Shown piece by piece: positions 37,921-45,874 of a stretch of DNA of 64,000 nt. Position 1 is the stretch's first letter. Every line of letters starts with the position of its first letter. This DNA comes from an uncultured Thiotrichaceae bacterium (GTDB taxonomy: Bacteria; Pseudomonadota; Gammaproteobacteria; Thiotrichales; Thiotrichaceae): contig CALAMO010000023.1 in the NCBI GenBank assembly GCA_937925855.1, positions 1 to 64,000 on the forward strand, given 5' to 3'. The notes beneath the pieces were generated by a model, which searched no databases, was not told the origin of the DNA, and saw only the letters and a program-made list of their open reading frames with translations. The position numbers and the translations under genes are program-made.

Positions 37921-38674
37921 ACGCTAAAAAGTCCCGCACCACCGCATTAAACAACGCTGGTTTTTCCAAGTGCACGGCATGTGAACAGCCCGCAATCACG
38001 CTCAACGCTGCGCCTGGAATTGTCTGCCACAGCTGCTGCGGCAACGGCCAGCGATAGGATTGATCCTGATCGCCCCATAGGACCAGGGTGGGGGCGCTAA
38101 TGTTCGCCAGCTCAGCCACACCTGACCAATGCTCCATCGCGGTTAAGCCTGCGAGTCCAGCTTGCAGGCTTGCCATAACGGCAATATCCGCACAGCCTGC
38201 GTAGCCAGTGCTCTGTTCGCCTCCGATAAACCACTTGGCTGCAATGCGCCTAGCGGTGGTGGTAACGCCCGCTGTGCGAAGCTTCTGCCTGGACTGCGCA
38301 ATCGTTTCAAACCGGCCCGGCATCACGCCTAATGGCCCGGTGCCGTATAGCACAAGGCGCTGAATACGCTGTGGGGCCAGTCGGGCGATCTCTTGGGCAA
38401 TCATGCCGCCCATGGAATGTCCGACGAGATGACAGTGCTTCACGTCCTGTCGGTCTAGTTCAGCCAACACATACTCGGCAAAGCCGGTAATGCTTTCCGG
38501 TGCTTGTAGCGCGCTGTTGAGTCCAAAGCCGGGCAGGTCGGGGGTGATCACCTTAAAAACATCGGCAAAAGCTGCGATCTGGGCGGCCCACTGTGGGCTG
38601 CCCCCAAAATAGCCATGGACAAAAACCAGTGCGGGTTGGTTTGCTGTGGGTTTAGCGCTGGCTGAATCTGGCAT
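37919..38674 (-). CDS. alpha/beta hydrolase coupled to the betaine transporter
   Basis: The 251-residue hydrolase has the oxyanion motif VFVHGYFGG near residue 18, the nucleophile elbow LVGHSMGGMIAQ near residue 85, an Asp in LWGDQDQSY near residue 200, and a His in GCSHAVHLEKP near residue 228, a complete triad. Its start codon overlaps the stop codon of the permease gene by one base (TAATG), which implies translational coupling. A substrate related to an imported betaine ester or acyl-carnitine is a reasonable guess, but only from context. Confidence 0.82.
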   Translation of the reverse strand: MPDSASAKPTANQPALVFVHGYFGGSPQWAAQIAAFADVFKVITPDLPGFGLNSALQAPESITGFAEYVLAELDRQDVKHCHLVGHSMGGMIAQEIARLAPQRIQRLVLYGTGPLGVMPGRFETIAQSRQKLRTAGVTTTARRIAAKWFIGGEQSTGYAGCADIAVMASLQAGLAGLTAMEHWSGVAELANISAPTLVLWGDQDQSYRWPLPQQLWQTIPGAALSVIAGCSHAVHLEKPALFNAVVRDFLA

Positions 38675-40248
38675 TATTTACGCTCGCCTTGCACAATGCG
38701 ATCTAGAATCATAGCACAGAACAGAATTGCAAAGCCCGCGAGTATGCCTTGGCCGACATTGGCGTATTGCAGGGCTTCCAATACGTCTTCTCCTAAGCCT
38801 TTGGCGCCGATGAGTGAAGCCACCACCACCATCGCTAGACTCAGCATAATGGTTTGATTGATCCCGGCGCGAATCGACGGTGCGGCGAGCGGCAGGTCCA
38901 CTTTAGTCAGCAGATACCATTTACTCGCGCCAAAGGAAATTGCGGCTTCGCGGACATGTTCAGGCACACCGCGAAGGCCCAAGACAGTGAGGCGCACCAC
39001 CGGCGTGCCGCCAAAAATCATGGTGGTGACGACTGCTGCCGGTTTACCCGTGCCAAAAAATGCGATCACGGGGATCATAAAGACAAAGGCTGGCATGGTT
39101 TGCATGAAATCCATAATGGGGCGAATAAAGGAATAAAAGCGCTCTCGCCGTGCACAAAACATACCGAGTGGAATGCCGATAATAATCGATAGCACCGCCG
39201 CTGTGCCGAGTAGGGCTAGGGTGGTCATCGCCTTTTCCCAAAACCCAAGAAACCCCATATAGGACAGAAACGCCCCAGAAAAAATCGCCGCCCGTGTCCC
39301 GGCAGAGAGCCAGGTCAGCAGAATAATAAAAGCGGCAATCACCATCCACGGGGTCTGGACTAACAGTAACTCCAGGCCGTCGAGCACAAAGCGAATACCC
39401 CGGGTGATAATGTCAAAAAATACTTCGCCATGCGTGACGGCAAAGGCAAAAAAGTCTTCTACCCACTGAATGCTGGTTAGGCGAATAACGCGCTGCGTTG
39501 GAAATTCAATCAGCCAGGGCAGCACGCCAGGAAAGCTATAGTGGGTGACGGTCGCCAGTAGAATCATAGTGACAAAACCTACGGCCAGTCCGATGTGTTT
39601 GGGGGTCATGCCGCGCGCAATGCTTGGATCAGACAGCCAGTCAGAAAAACGCTTTTCCAGCAGCATATTCGCTAGCAGTGCCTGGATGAGTTTCATGACT
39701 AATAACGCGGCTAGCCCGCTTAGCGCCAGCGTCATGCCGGTGCTTTCCAACTGCTGTGCTTCTAGACGGATGCCACCAATGGAATTTTCCAGCCCGTCGA
39801 CGGTGCGCCGATAGACATCAATTTTGTCGGTATTATTCTCGATAGCGGCGGCTAGCTGCTGACGTCTTAATTCCAGTGTGCCTTCAATTTTTGCAATCCG
39901 TGCCCAGGCATCTGCCGCTAGATCACCAAATAAGCCGCGCACAATTTGTACGATGGCAAAGGTTTCTAGAATCAGAAAGCTTAGACCCCAGTTCCACAAG
40001 CTGCGGGCACAAAACCAAATGGGCCCAAGCAGCCCGGCCCATAGGTTAAACGTCCAGCTGAAGCCTGCATTGTTGCCGATTTTTTTAAACTGTTTTTTAT
40101 AGTATTCGGGGTGAGTGCGCACAAAGGCTGGGATTTGCTGTTCACGCTCGCGTGCAAAATCATCCGCACTTTGCATGAGTTCATCGTGGGCCGTGCGCGC
40201 CGCCTGCGCCGTGGCGGTCGTGTCGCTAGGCTGTTCAACCGTACTCAT
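38674..40248 (-). CDS. glycine betaine/proline ABC transporter permease with N-terminal extension
   Basis: ProW/OpuAB-type permease. The C-terminal half has the binding-protein-dependent transport fold, with IIIGIPLGMFCAR, FGGTPVVRLTVLGLR and the EAA-type loop EHVREAAISFGASKWYLL near residue 435. The 524-residue length greatly exceeds usual permeases (about 280-355). The first 230 residues hold a DUF2628-like segment (FNLWAGLLGPIWF), two or more membrane helices and an amphipathic stretch (residues 115-160). Its start overlaps the ATPase stop by four bases. Substrate specificity is inferred from the whole operon. Confidence 0.9.
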   Translation of the reverse strand: MSTVEQPSDTTATAQAARTAHDELMQSADDFAREREQQIPAFVRTHPEYYKKQFKKIGNNAGFSWTFNLWAGLLGPIWFCARSLWNWGLSFLILETFAIVQIVRGLFGDLAADAWARIAKIEGTLELRRQQLAAAIENNTDKIDVYRRTVDGLENSIGGIRLEAQQLESTGMTLALSGLAALLVMKLIQALLANMLLEKRFSDWLSDPSIARGMTPKHIGLAVGFVTMILLATVTHYSFPGVLPWLIEFPTQRVIRLTSIQWVEDFFAFAVTHGEVFFDIITRGIRFVLDGLELLLVQTPWMVIAAFIILLTWLSAGTRAAIFSGAFLSYMGFLGFWEKAMTTLALLGTAAVLSIIIGIPLGMFCARRERFYSFIRPIMDFMQTMPAFVFMIPVIAFFGTGKPAAVVTTMIFGGTPVVRLTVLGLRGVPEHVREAAISFGASKWYLLTKVDLPLAAPSIRAGINQTIMLSLAMVVVASLIGAKGLGEDVLEALQYANVGQGILAGFAILFCAMILDRIVQGERK

Positions 40249-41324
40249 GAGGTTTCGGCTCCTTCGATAACGGTCTGCAAAATATCAGCGCGGGTGATGA
40301 CACCGGCGCGCTGCCCGTTGTCGTGCACGATAATAGGGGTGGCGCTGGCAATCGCTAGCTGAATGAGTTCGCTGAGGGAGGCATCCTCAGCAACCTGCGG
40401 TGCGTCTGCGGGTATAGCCAGTCCGGTCTGTGCGTGATAGTGCTCAAAACTTTGCATGACTGCGTGGGCCTTGACAATTTTCAGGCGGGAAATGCCAGCG
40501 ACAAAATCGGCGACATAATCATTCGCTGGATTCATCACAATGTCTTCTGCCGTGCCGACCTGCACCAGGCGCCCATCGTGCATAATCGCGATGCGGTCAC
40601 CAATGCGTACGGCCTCATCCAAATCGTGGGTAATGAACACCGTAGTTTTATGCATCATCGCCGAGAGTTTGATGAACTCATCCTGTAACTGACGCCGAAT
40701 CAGCGGATCCAGCGCAGAAAACGGCTCATCCATCAGTAGCACTTCTGGGTTAGCGGTCAGTGCCCGCGCCAGACCAACCCGCTGCTGCATACCGCCAGAG
40801 AGTTCATGGGCATATTTATTACCCCAGGCCTCCAACTCCACCGTTTTTAGCATATGCGCCGCGCGCCGCAGCCGCTCATTTTTATTCATATTGCGGATTT
40901 CCAGCGGCATCGCGACATTATCGAGTACTGAGCGGTGTGGCAGCAGCGCAAAATTCTGGAACACCATGCTGATTTTTTCATTGCGGAACTTCTGCAAGGC
41001 ACGATTGCCTAGTGACATGACATCGACACCATCAATCAGAATATTACCAGTCGTGGGTTCTAACAGCCGGTTAAAGTGACGTACCAGCGTAGATTTACCG
41101 CTGCCGGACAGGCCCATGACGCAGAAGATTTCGCCGCGTCGCACATTGAAACTGACATCAGCAACGCCGACCACAGCATTGTATTGTGCCAACACTTCGG
41201 CTTTGCCGAGACCTTTTTGATGAATGGCGCTTAAGGCTTCATCCGCCCGGTCGCCGAATATTTTCCAGACATTGGAGACTTCCAGTGCGATGGCGCTGGA
41301 GGTTGCAGGAGTTGAGTTGGCCAC
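40245..41324 (-). CDS. glycine betaine/proline ABC transporter ATPase with CBS-type C-terminus
   Basis: ProV/OpuAA-type ATPase of 359 residues. Walker A is GLSGSGKST near residue 74, the signature is LSGGMQQRVGLARAL near residue 174, and Walker B is VLLMDEPFSALDP near residue 195, followed by the switch histidine in FITHDLDEA. The C-terminus (APQVAEDASLSELIQLA to VITRADILQTVI) resembles a single or shortened CBS pair; in ProV/OpuA CBS domains help sense ionic strength. It follows the binding-protein gene after a long structured spacer. Confidence 0.92.
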   Translation of the reverse strand: MANSTPATSSAIALEVSNVWKIFGDRADEALSAIHQKGLGKAEVLAQYNAVVGVADVSFNVRRGEIFCVMGLSGSGKSTLVRHFNRLLEPTTGNILIDGVDVMSLGNRALQKFRNEKISMVFQNFALLPHRSVLDNVAMPLEIRNMNKNERLRRAAHMLKTVELEAWGNKYAHELSGGMQQRVGLARALTANPEVLLMDEPFSALDPLIRRQLQDEFIKLSAMMHKTTVFITHDLDEAVRIGDRIAIMHDGRLVQVGTAEDIVMNPANDYVADFVAGISRLKIVKAHAVMQSFEHYHAQTGLAIPADAPQVAEDASLSELIQLAIASATPIIVHDNGQRAGVITRADILQTVIEGAETS

Positions 41325-41373
41325 GGCTGTGTTCGATCCCAGTGTTTTAGTCTAAAGCCCAAGTACCGCCTCT

Positions 41374-41449
41374 TTTCTCTTTAAGCAGAGCGGAGGTTTA
41401 CCAGCAATGCCGCAACATGCTGGCGGGACTCCTTTTGAATAAAGAGAAA
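41374..41449 (-). other. nested stem-loops in the proX-proV spacer
   Basis: TTTCTCTTTA and TAAAGAGAAA are perfectly complementary and enclose a smaller hairpin (CCAGCA at 41401-41406 with TGCTGG at 41418-41423). The structure sits in the 228-bp spacer between the binding-protein gene and the ATPase gene. It may regulate or process the operon mRNA. Confidence 0.5.
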
Positions 41450-41466
41450 CAAAGGGGTATTTCCTG

Positions 41467-41486
41467 GGCACCTCAGCAAAGGTGCC
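41467..41486 (-). other. hairpin in the proX-proV spacer
   Basis: GGCACCT, a six-base loop and AGGTGCC form a perfect 7-bp stem immediately beside the larger hairpin that follows proX. Together they give at least three stacked stem-loops in the spacer. Confidence 0.5.
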
Positions 41487-41493
41487 TAAGACG

Positions 41494-41530
41494 GCCTTAT
41501 TTCCTGCGGTGATGCCACAGGAAATAAGGC
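41494..41530 (-). terminator. strong stem-loop just after the betaine-binding protein gene
   Basis: GCCTTATTTCCTG and CAGGAAATAAGGC form a perfect 13-bp stem with an 11-base loop, 22 bp after the binding-protein stop codon. No T-run follows on the minus strand, so it is more likely a partial terminator or an RNase-blocking hairpin that raises binding-protein mRNA over transporter mRNA. Confidence 0.6.
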
Positions 41531-41552
41531 AAGCAGAGTCGTCGAGGGGGGC

Positions 41553-42518
41553 TTATAGCCCTAACCACGCATCGACACGGTCAGTGTTCTTCTCGACCCA
41601 TTCTTTAGCGACTTCAGCCGGATCGCGGCCCTTGCCAGAAATTTCATAGGCAAAGCTGCTGACATCGTCGGCATTTAGGCCAAAGTTTTCAAAAAACTCG
41701 GCAATGGCTGGCGAACGGTCTTTCAGGGATTTAGACCAAGCGATTTGGACATTTTTCAGTGCATCTTTGGTCGCTACCTTAGACTTTTCAAACCATTCCG
41801 CATCATCAGAAGGCTGCACCATGACATACTTTTCAGGGTCGTAAGTAGGCTCGGTCAGCATGGTCACATCGAACATATACCAAACGGCATGTGGCTTATA
41901 GCAGTAAAACGCATAGCCTTCATCTTTGGCGACGGCATCTTTAATGCGCGCAGTTTTGACGGCTTCTTCCGCCCGGATTGGCTCAATGAACTCCATCAGC
42001 TTGTAATCACGCACTTTAACTTCGTTCACGTTAGCTGAGGCCCAACCCGGTGCACCAATCCACAGTTCACCTTTGCCGTTATCGTCGCTGTCCATTAGTT
42101 TTGCGACCTCAGGGCGGCCTAGATCTGCAATGTCGGTGATGTTGTTATCTTCGCCGAATTTTTTGGGTACGCAGAAGCCCTGGTTGCCTTCGTAGGCATT
42201 TTCGCTCAGCTGGACGGTACCTGCTGCGTCGACGTATTTCTTAGTGAAGCTTTCTTGGTTGGGCAGCCAGACATCGGGATGCACATCAATATCGCCTTTG
42301 CCCTGATCCATCGCCTGGAAGATGGTTGCGTTATTGCCGGGTACTAATTCAGCTTCGCCGCCGATACGCTCCTCAACCACTACCTTCAGCAGGTTGGCGA
42401 TGGCCTGTGCTCCTGTCCAGGAGGGAACACCGATATTCACTTTTTCGCTGGCCTGAACGCTCAGTGCGCTTAGGCTAACTGCCGCCGCTAAGGATAGGCG
42501 CAATAAGTTTCTTTTCAT
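41553..42518 (-). CDS. glycine betaine/proline ABC transporter substrate-binding protein
   Basis: Periplasmic OpuAC-type binding protein of 321 residues. A cleavable signal peptide (LLRLSLAAAVSLSALSVQA, cleavage before SEKVN) lacks a lipobox Cys. Family motifs include GVPSWTGAQAIANLL, GDIDVHPDVWLPNQ near residue 78 and IGAPGWASANVNE near residue 155; the Trp residues are candidates for the aromatic cage around a quaternary ammonium. AGAGGAG precedes the ATG. It is first in the operon, ahead of the ATPase, permease and hydrolase. Confidence 0.92.
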   Translation of the reverse strand: MKRNLLRLSLAAAVSLSALSVQASEKVNIGVPSWTGAQAIANLLKVVVEERIGGEAELVPGNNATIFQAMDQGKGDIDVHPDVWLPNQESFTKKYVDAAGTVQLSENAYEGNQGFCVPKKFGEDNNITDIADLGRPEVAKLMDSDDNGKGELWIGAPGWASANVNEVKVRDYKLMEFIEPIRAEEAVKTARIKDAVAKDEGYAFYCYKPHAVWYMFDVTMLTEPTYDPEKYVMVQPSDDAEWFEKSKVATKDALKNVQIAWSKSLKDRSPAIAEFFENFGLNADDVSSFAYEISGKGRDPAEVAKEWVEKNTDRVDAWLGL

Positions 42519-42645
42519 GGAAAATCTCCTCTGATTTCATGGGTGTGGGGTGTCACAAGAGGTGACGTCCCGGAACGATTACCCTACATCGATTTAGCTG
42601 AGGTGTGCAATGCTTTTTAACCGTTTCATGCACAGCCGTAAGCTG

Positions 42646-43482
42646 CTATTTAGGCTTCTGTACGATCGGTAATTCCCAAGCACCGTGTTCCCAGTCTTCC
42701 TCAATCCAGGTGAAGTCACTGTGGAAGCAGGGTGGGGTGGCGCGCGCGTCCTGCACCAGTTCACCCGCCAGGAAGTTAAGGAAGAACATATGTGAGCCTG
42801 GGCAACAAACGCTGGAGTGATAGCCCTTGGGTACCAGCGCACAGTCGCCGTCTTGGCCGGACATTACGTCGTTAAACTCGCCGTCGCGCCAGTTACGATG
42901 CATCCAGAAACCGTTATCGGGCTGCAGTTTAAAGTAGTAGGTTTCCTCCAGATACGGTGAGCCATCATGGCCGTCGTGACAGTGAGGTGCCCAGCCAGAC
43001 CAGCAGCCACGCGGGACATAAACTTCAAATAAGATCAGCCGCTCAGCGGGCATGGGGGCCGCTAAGATATGGTTGACCTGTCGATAAGCCGCCCCGCCGC
43101 CACGGATCTCTGAGCGCATCTCCTGCGGTTCATGCAGCCGGGTCGGATAAACACCCTCAGCCGGTGCAGAGCCAATTGCAAAGGTGAGATTGCCACCGGC
43201 TAACAGCGTGATCACCTCACCGGGGTGAACATACAGGACCTGCGGCATTTCTTCGAATACGCTGCTGCGGGCCAGGGTGTAGCGGGTGCCATTGATTTCG
43301 AACGTGCCTGCGCCGCTGATGGGCACAATGGCGGTTTCCTGCTGATTGCGCTGCTCCTGAAATGCGGCGCCATCGCTGTGATCGCGCACCGAAAAGCTGA
43401 GGTATTTCCAGCCTGCTGTTTCAGGGGTGACGGCGAGCTGTACGCGCTCATTTTTTTGGGATGCTATAAAATTAAGGCTCAT
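42646..43482 (-). CDS. iolB: 5-deoxy-glucuronate isomerase, orphan iolB
   Basis: Cupin-type enzyme of myo-inositol breakdown that converts 5-deoxy-glucuronate to 2-deoxy-5-keto-gluconate. The 278-residue product has the IolB metal site HCHDGHDGSPYLEETYYFK near residue 168 and the RDGEFNDVMSGQDGD and PKGYHSSVCCPGSHMFFLNF segments. Length is typical. AAGGA precedes the start. No other iol gene is nearby, which is unusual because IolB normally lies in an iol cluster. It may use substrates produced elsewhere. Confidence 0.92.
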   Translation of the reverse strand: MSLNFIASQKNERVQLAVTPETAGWKYLSFSVRDHSDGAAFQEQRNQQETAIVPISGAGTFEINGTRYTLARSSVFEEMPQVLYVHPGEVITLLAGGNLTFAIGSAPAEGVYPTRLHEPQEMRSEIRGGGAAYRQVNHILAAPMPAERLILFEVYVPRGCWSGWAPHCHDGHDGSPYLEETYYFKLQPDNGFWMHRNWRDGEFNDVMSGQDGDCALVPKGYHSSVCCPGSHMFFLNFLAGELVQDARATPPCFHSDFTWIEEDWEHGAWELPIVQKPK

Positions 43483-43588
43483 TGATTTTCCTTATATAAA
43501 GAGAAATAAGCATGCCTGCAAGGGTAGTCAAATGATAACACACTGCATCTGCCCGGCTGCTACTTCTCATGAATCCGCTTATCAATCC

Positions 43589-44821
43589 TTATTGCTGTAG
43601 ATGGCCCTCAATGTGCGTCACCATGGCATCGAACAGCGGATTAAAGGTCAGGCGCTGGAAAGGGTAGAATTTTGTTTCATCCTCACTGCCAAACTCACCG
43701 AGCCAGTTGTTATCGCCTTGTAGGCAGTCGCTGGCTTGCTTGTCCGATACCGGCCCGACATGTAGGCCACAAGCTTTGTAGCTGCCCTGCGCGCCGTAAA
43801 TGGCATTGTCGGGCGCATAAGGCAGCGCGAGGTGCGAGAAATTAACAATTCTTTGCGCCGGTAGGTAGCTATTCACCGCTTGCAAGCCCGGAAACTTGGC
43901 CAGCGCTGCGGGTTCACTGCTGTAAATCAGCGCGCTGCTGTTGGGGTGCGTCATCTTTTGCTGGAACAGGTCTAGATTCAACTGCGGCTGGACAGCGATA
44001 TCGGCCATGCTTTGGATGAGGAGTACCGGCGTTGTTATCGCGCCCTGCTGTTGCAGTCGCTCATTGAAGTGTTGGGTCAATAAATACGTTTGCGCCAGTC
44101 CGTTCATCGTCATCGACTGATAACGCGGCGCTTGCGTCGGCGGATCTACATCCGCCCAATCTTTAATATGGCGTAACCAAGTGGTGTTCCAGGTGAGCAG
44201 CGGCATATTCACCCCAAGCGCGGGCGCTATCAAAACTGCTCCCTGTAAATCAGTATGGTCTAGCAGGGCATTAGCCGATAATAACCCCCCTAAGGAAAAC
44301 CCAGCAATAAAAGCGTGCTCAACTTCTTGCTTGAGTGAGCGGAGCCCATAATCAACGGCCGCAACCCAGTCGGAGTAGGCGATATCCGCCAGGTCTTTTG
44401 GGCGGGTGCCATGCCCAGGAAGGAGGAGACTGCGTACTAATATACAGCGTTGACTCAGGGCTGCCGCTAGGTCTCGCATGACAAAAGTGGTATCTGATAG
44501 GCCATGTATCAGTAAAATGCCGCGCTTATGCTTAGCCGTGCAGGCCGCATCAGGCTGCCATTCAAACGGGGCGACCATGGCTAATTCCTGCGCTTGCTCG
44601 GATGCGTTCTGGAATACTCGATTCTGCTGCAAATAAGCCTTGGTTTCGGCTATGTACTGCGTAAAGGGGGCATCGCTTTGATAATCAAACGTATTAGGCT
44701 GTGCTGACTTTTGGTAATAGGGTAAATCGGGCGCGGTGGCGCAGTTAGTCAGTGCGAAGGTGATGCCTAAAAAGAGTGCTAGTGCCAGTAGGTTGCGAAT
44801 TGTTTTGCGGGTGAAGACCAT
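43589..44821 (-). CDS. alpha/beta hydrolase lipoprotein
   Basis: The N-terminus is a lipoprotein signal peptide with lipobox LTNC near residue 27, so the enzyme is probably membrane-tethered. The hydrolase domain has LLIHGLSDTTFVMRDLA near residue 103 and the nucleophile elbow FIAGFSLGGLLSA near residue 168. A C-terminal region contains the SHLALPYAPDN histidine candidate. The GFSLGG elbow and lipid anchor fit esterase or lipase-like proteins. At 410 residues it is a complete gene. It stands alone between iolB and the enoyl-CoA hydratase gene, so the substrate is not indicated. Confidence 0.78.
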   Translation of the reverse strand: MVFTRKTIRNLLALALFLGITFALTNCATAPDLPYYQKSAQPNTFDYQSDAPFTQYIAETKAYLQQNRVFQNASEQAQELAMVAPFEWQPDAACTAKHKRGILLIHGLSDTTFVMRDLAAALSQRCILVRSLLLPGHGTRPKDLADIAYSDWVAAVDYGLRSLKQEVEHAFIAGFSLGGLLSANALLDHTDLQGAVLIAPALGVNMPLLTWNTTWLRHIKDWADVDPPTQAPRYQSMTMNGLAQTYLLTQHFNERLQQQGAITTPVLLIQSMADIAVQPQLNLDLFQQKMTHPNSSALIYSSEPAALAKFPGLQAVNSYLPAQRIVNFSHLALPYAPDNAIYGAQGSYKACGLHVGPVSDKQASDCLQGDNNWLGEFGSEDETKFYPFQRLTFNPLFDAMVTHIEGHLQQ

Positions 44822-44960
44822 GATGAAGTCCTGTTAGTGACGCGATTGTGAGGTGGATCTTACCGTGAAAAGTTTATTGAGTAGTCAAAAAAAGTGGATT
44901 GATAAATAAGCTATCGCGCCAAATGATTGGGGGCAGGATCGGTTTAAGCTGTCGATCAAG

Positions 44961-45758
44961 CTAACGCCCCTTAAATTCCGGCTGACGCTTCTCATTAAAC
45001 GCCAGCACCCCCTCATGCCGATCTTGGGTCGGAATGGTGCGCTGATAGGCCTCAATCTCAAATGCCATGCCATCGCGCAGTGCCATCTGTAAGCCGCGAT
45101 GAATCGACTGTTTGGCCTGACGGACCGCAATTGGAGCATTTCCAGCGATGCGCGTCGCGGTGGCTAACGCTGCTGGCAATAGGGCTGATGCAGGATAAAC
45201 CGCATTCACTAAGCCCCATTGCTGTGCTTCAGCGGCGGTGAATGGCTGTGCAGATAGGATCAGTTCTTTTGCCCGGCGTTCACCGAGCGCGCGTGCTAAT
45301 GTCTGCGTGCCCGCCGCACCGGGGATAATACCCAGGCTGGTTTCGGTGAGCGCAAAGCGCGCTTGCTTCGCTGCATACACAAAATCAACCGCCGCCGCCA
45401 GCTCGCAACCACCGCCATAAGCCGCGCCGTTGACCGCGCCAATAATGGGCAGCGGACAGTTTAGTATAGCCTGTATCATGCGCTCATAGACCCGGTGCTG
45501 CTTAACCCAGGCTGCATCGCTCAGCCCATTGCGTTCCTTCAGGTCACCGCCCGCACAGAATGCCCGTTCTCCAGCGCCGGTGAGTACGAGGCAGCGCGTA
45601 TCACCTGCATCCAGCGCCAGGGCCTCAAACAGCTGATACAGCTCGCCCGCCATTTGGGTATTGAACGCATTAGCAGCCTGTGGGCGATTGAGCGTGACCT
45701 GGAGTACCCGGGGACTGATCTGGGTGAGCTGTAGTGTGTTGTACTGGTGGGTTGACAT
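44961..45758 (-). CDS. enoyl-CoA hydratase/isomerase family protein
   Basis: Crotonase-fold enzyme of 265 residues. CoA-binding motif AFCAGGDLKER is near residue 67, the first catalytic Glu is in GGGCELAAAVDF near residue 113, and the second is in LTETSLGIIPGAAGTQTLAR near residue 135. Both acids are present, so hydratase activity is expected. The chosen ATG follows TAGGATCATTG. A frame that runs 90 codons further upstream has no crotonase similarity. It is divergent from an acyl-CoA dehydrogenase gene, which suggests a shared pathway for an acyl-CoA substrate, perhaps branched-chain. Confidence 0.9.
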   Translation of the reverse strand: MSTHQYNTLQLTQISPRVLQVTLNRPQAANAFNTQMAGELYQLFEALALDAGDTRCLVLTGAGERAFCAGGDLKERNGLSDAAWVKQHRVYERMIQAILNCPLPIIGAVNGAAYGGGCELAAAVDFVYAAKQARFALTETSLGIIPGAAGTQTLARALGERRAKELILSAQPFTAAEAQQWGLVNAVYPASALLPAALATATRIAGNAPIAVRQAKQSIHRGLQMALRDGMAFEIEAYQRTIPTQDRHEGVLAFNEKRQPEFKGR

Positions 45759-45874
45759 CAATGATCCTAAATTAAAAAGGGGTGGTGTGTGAAGTGATTT
45801 AAAGCGTGTACGGTATTTGCCAATAGCTGATAAAGTAACGCAGATGACGCCGCTTCGACAATAGGAAATGAACC

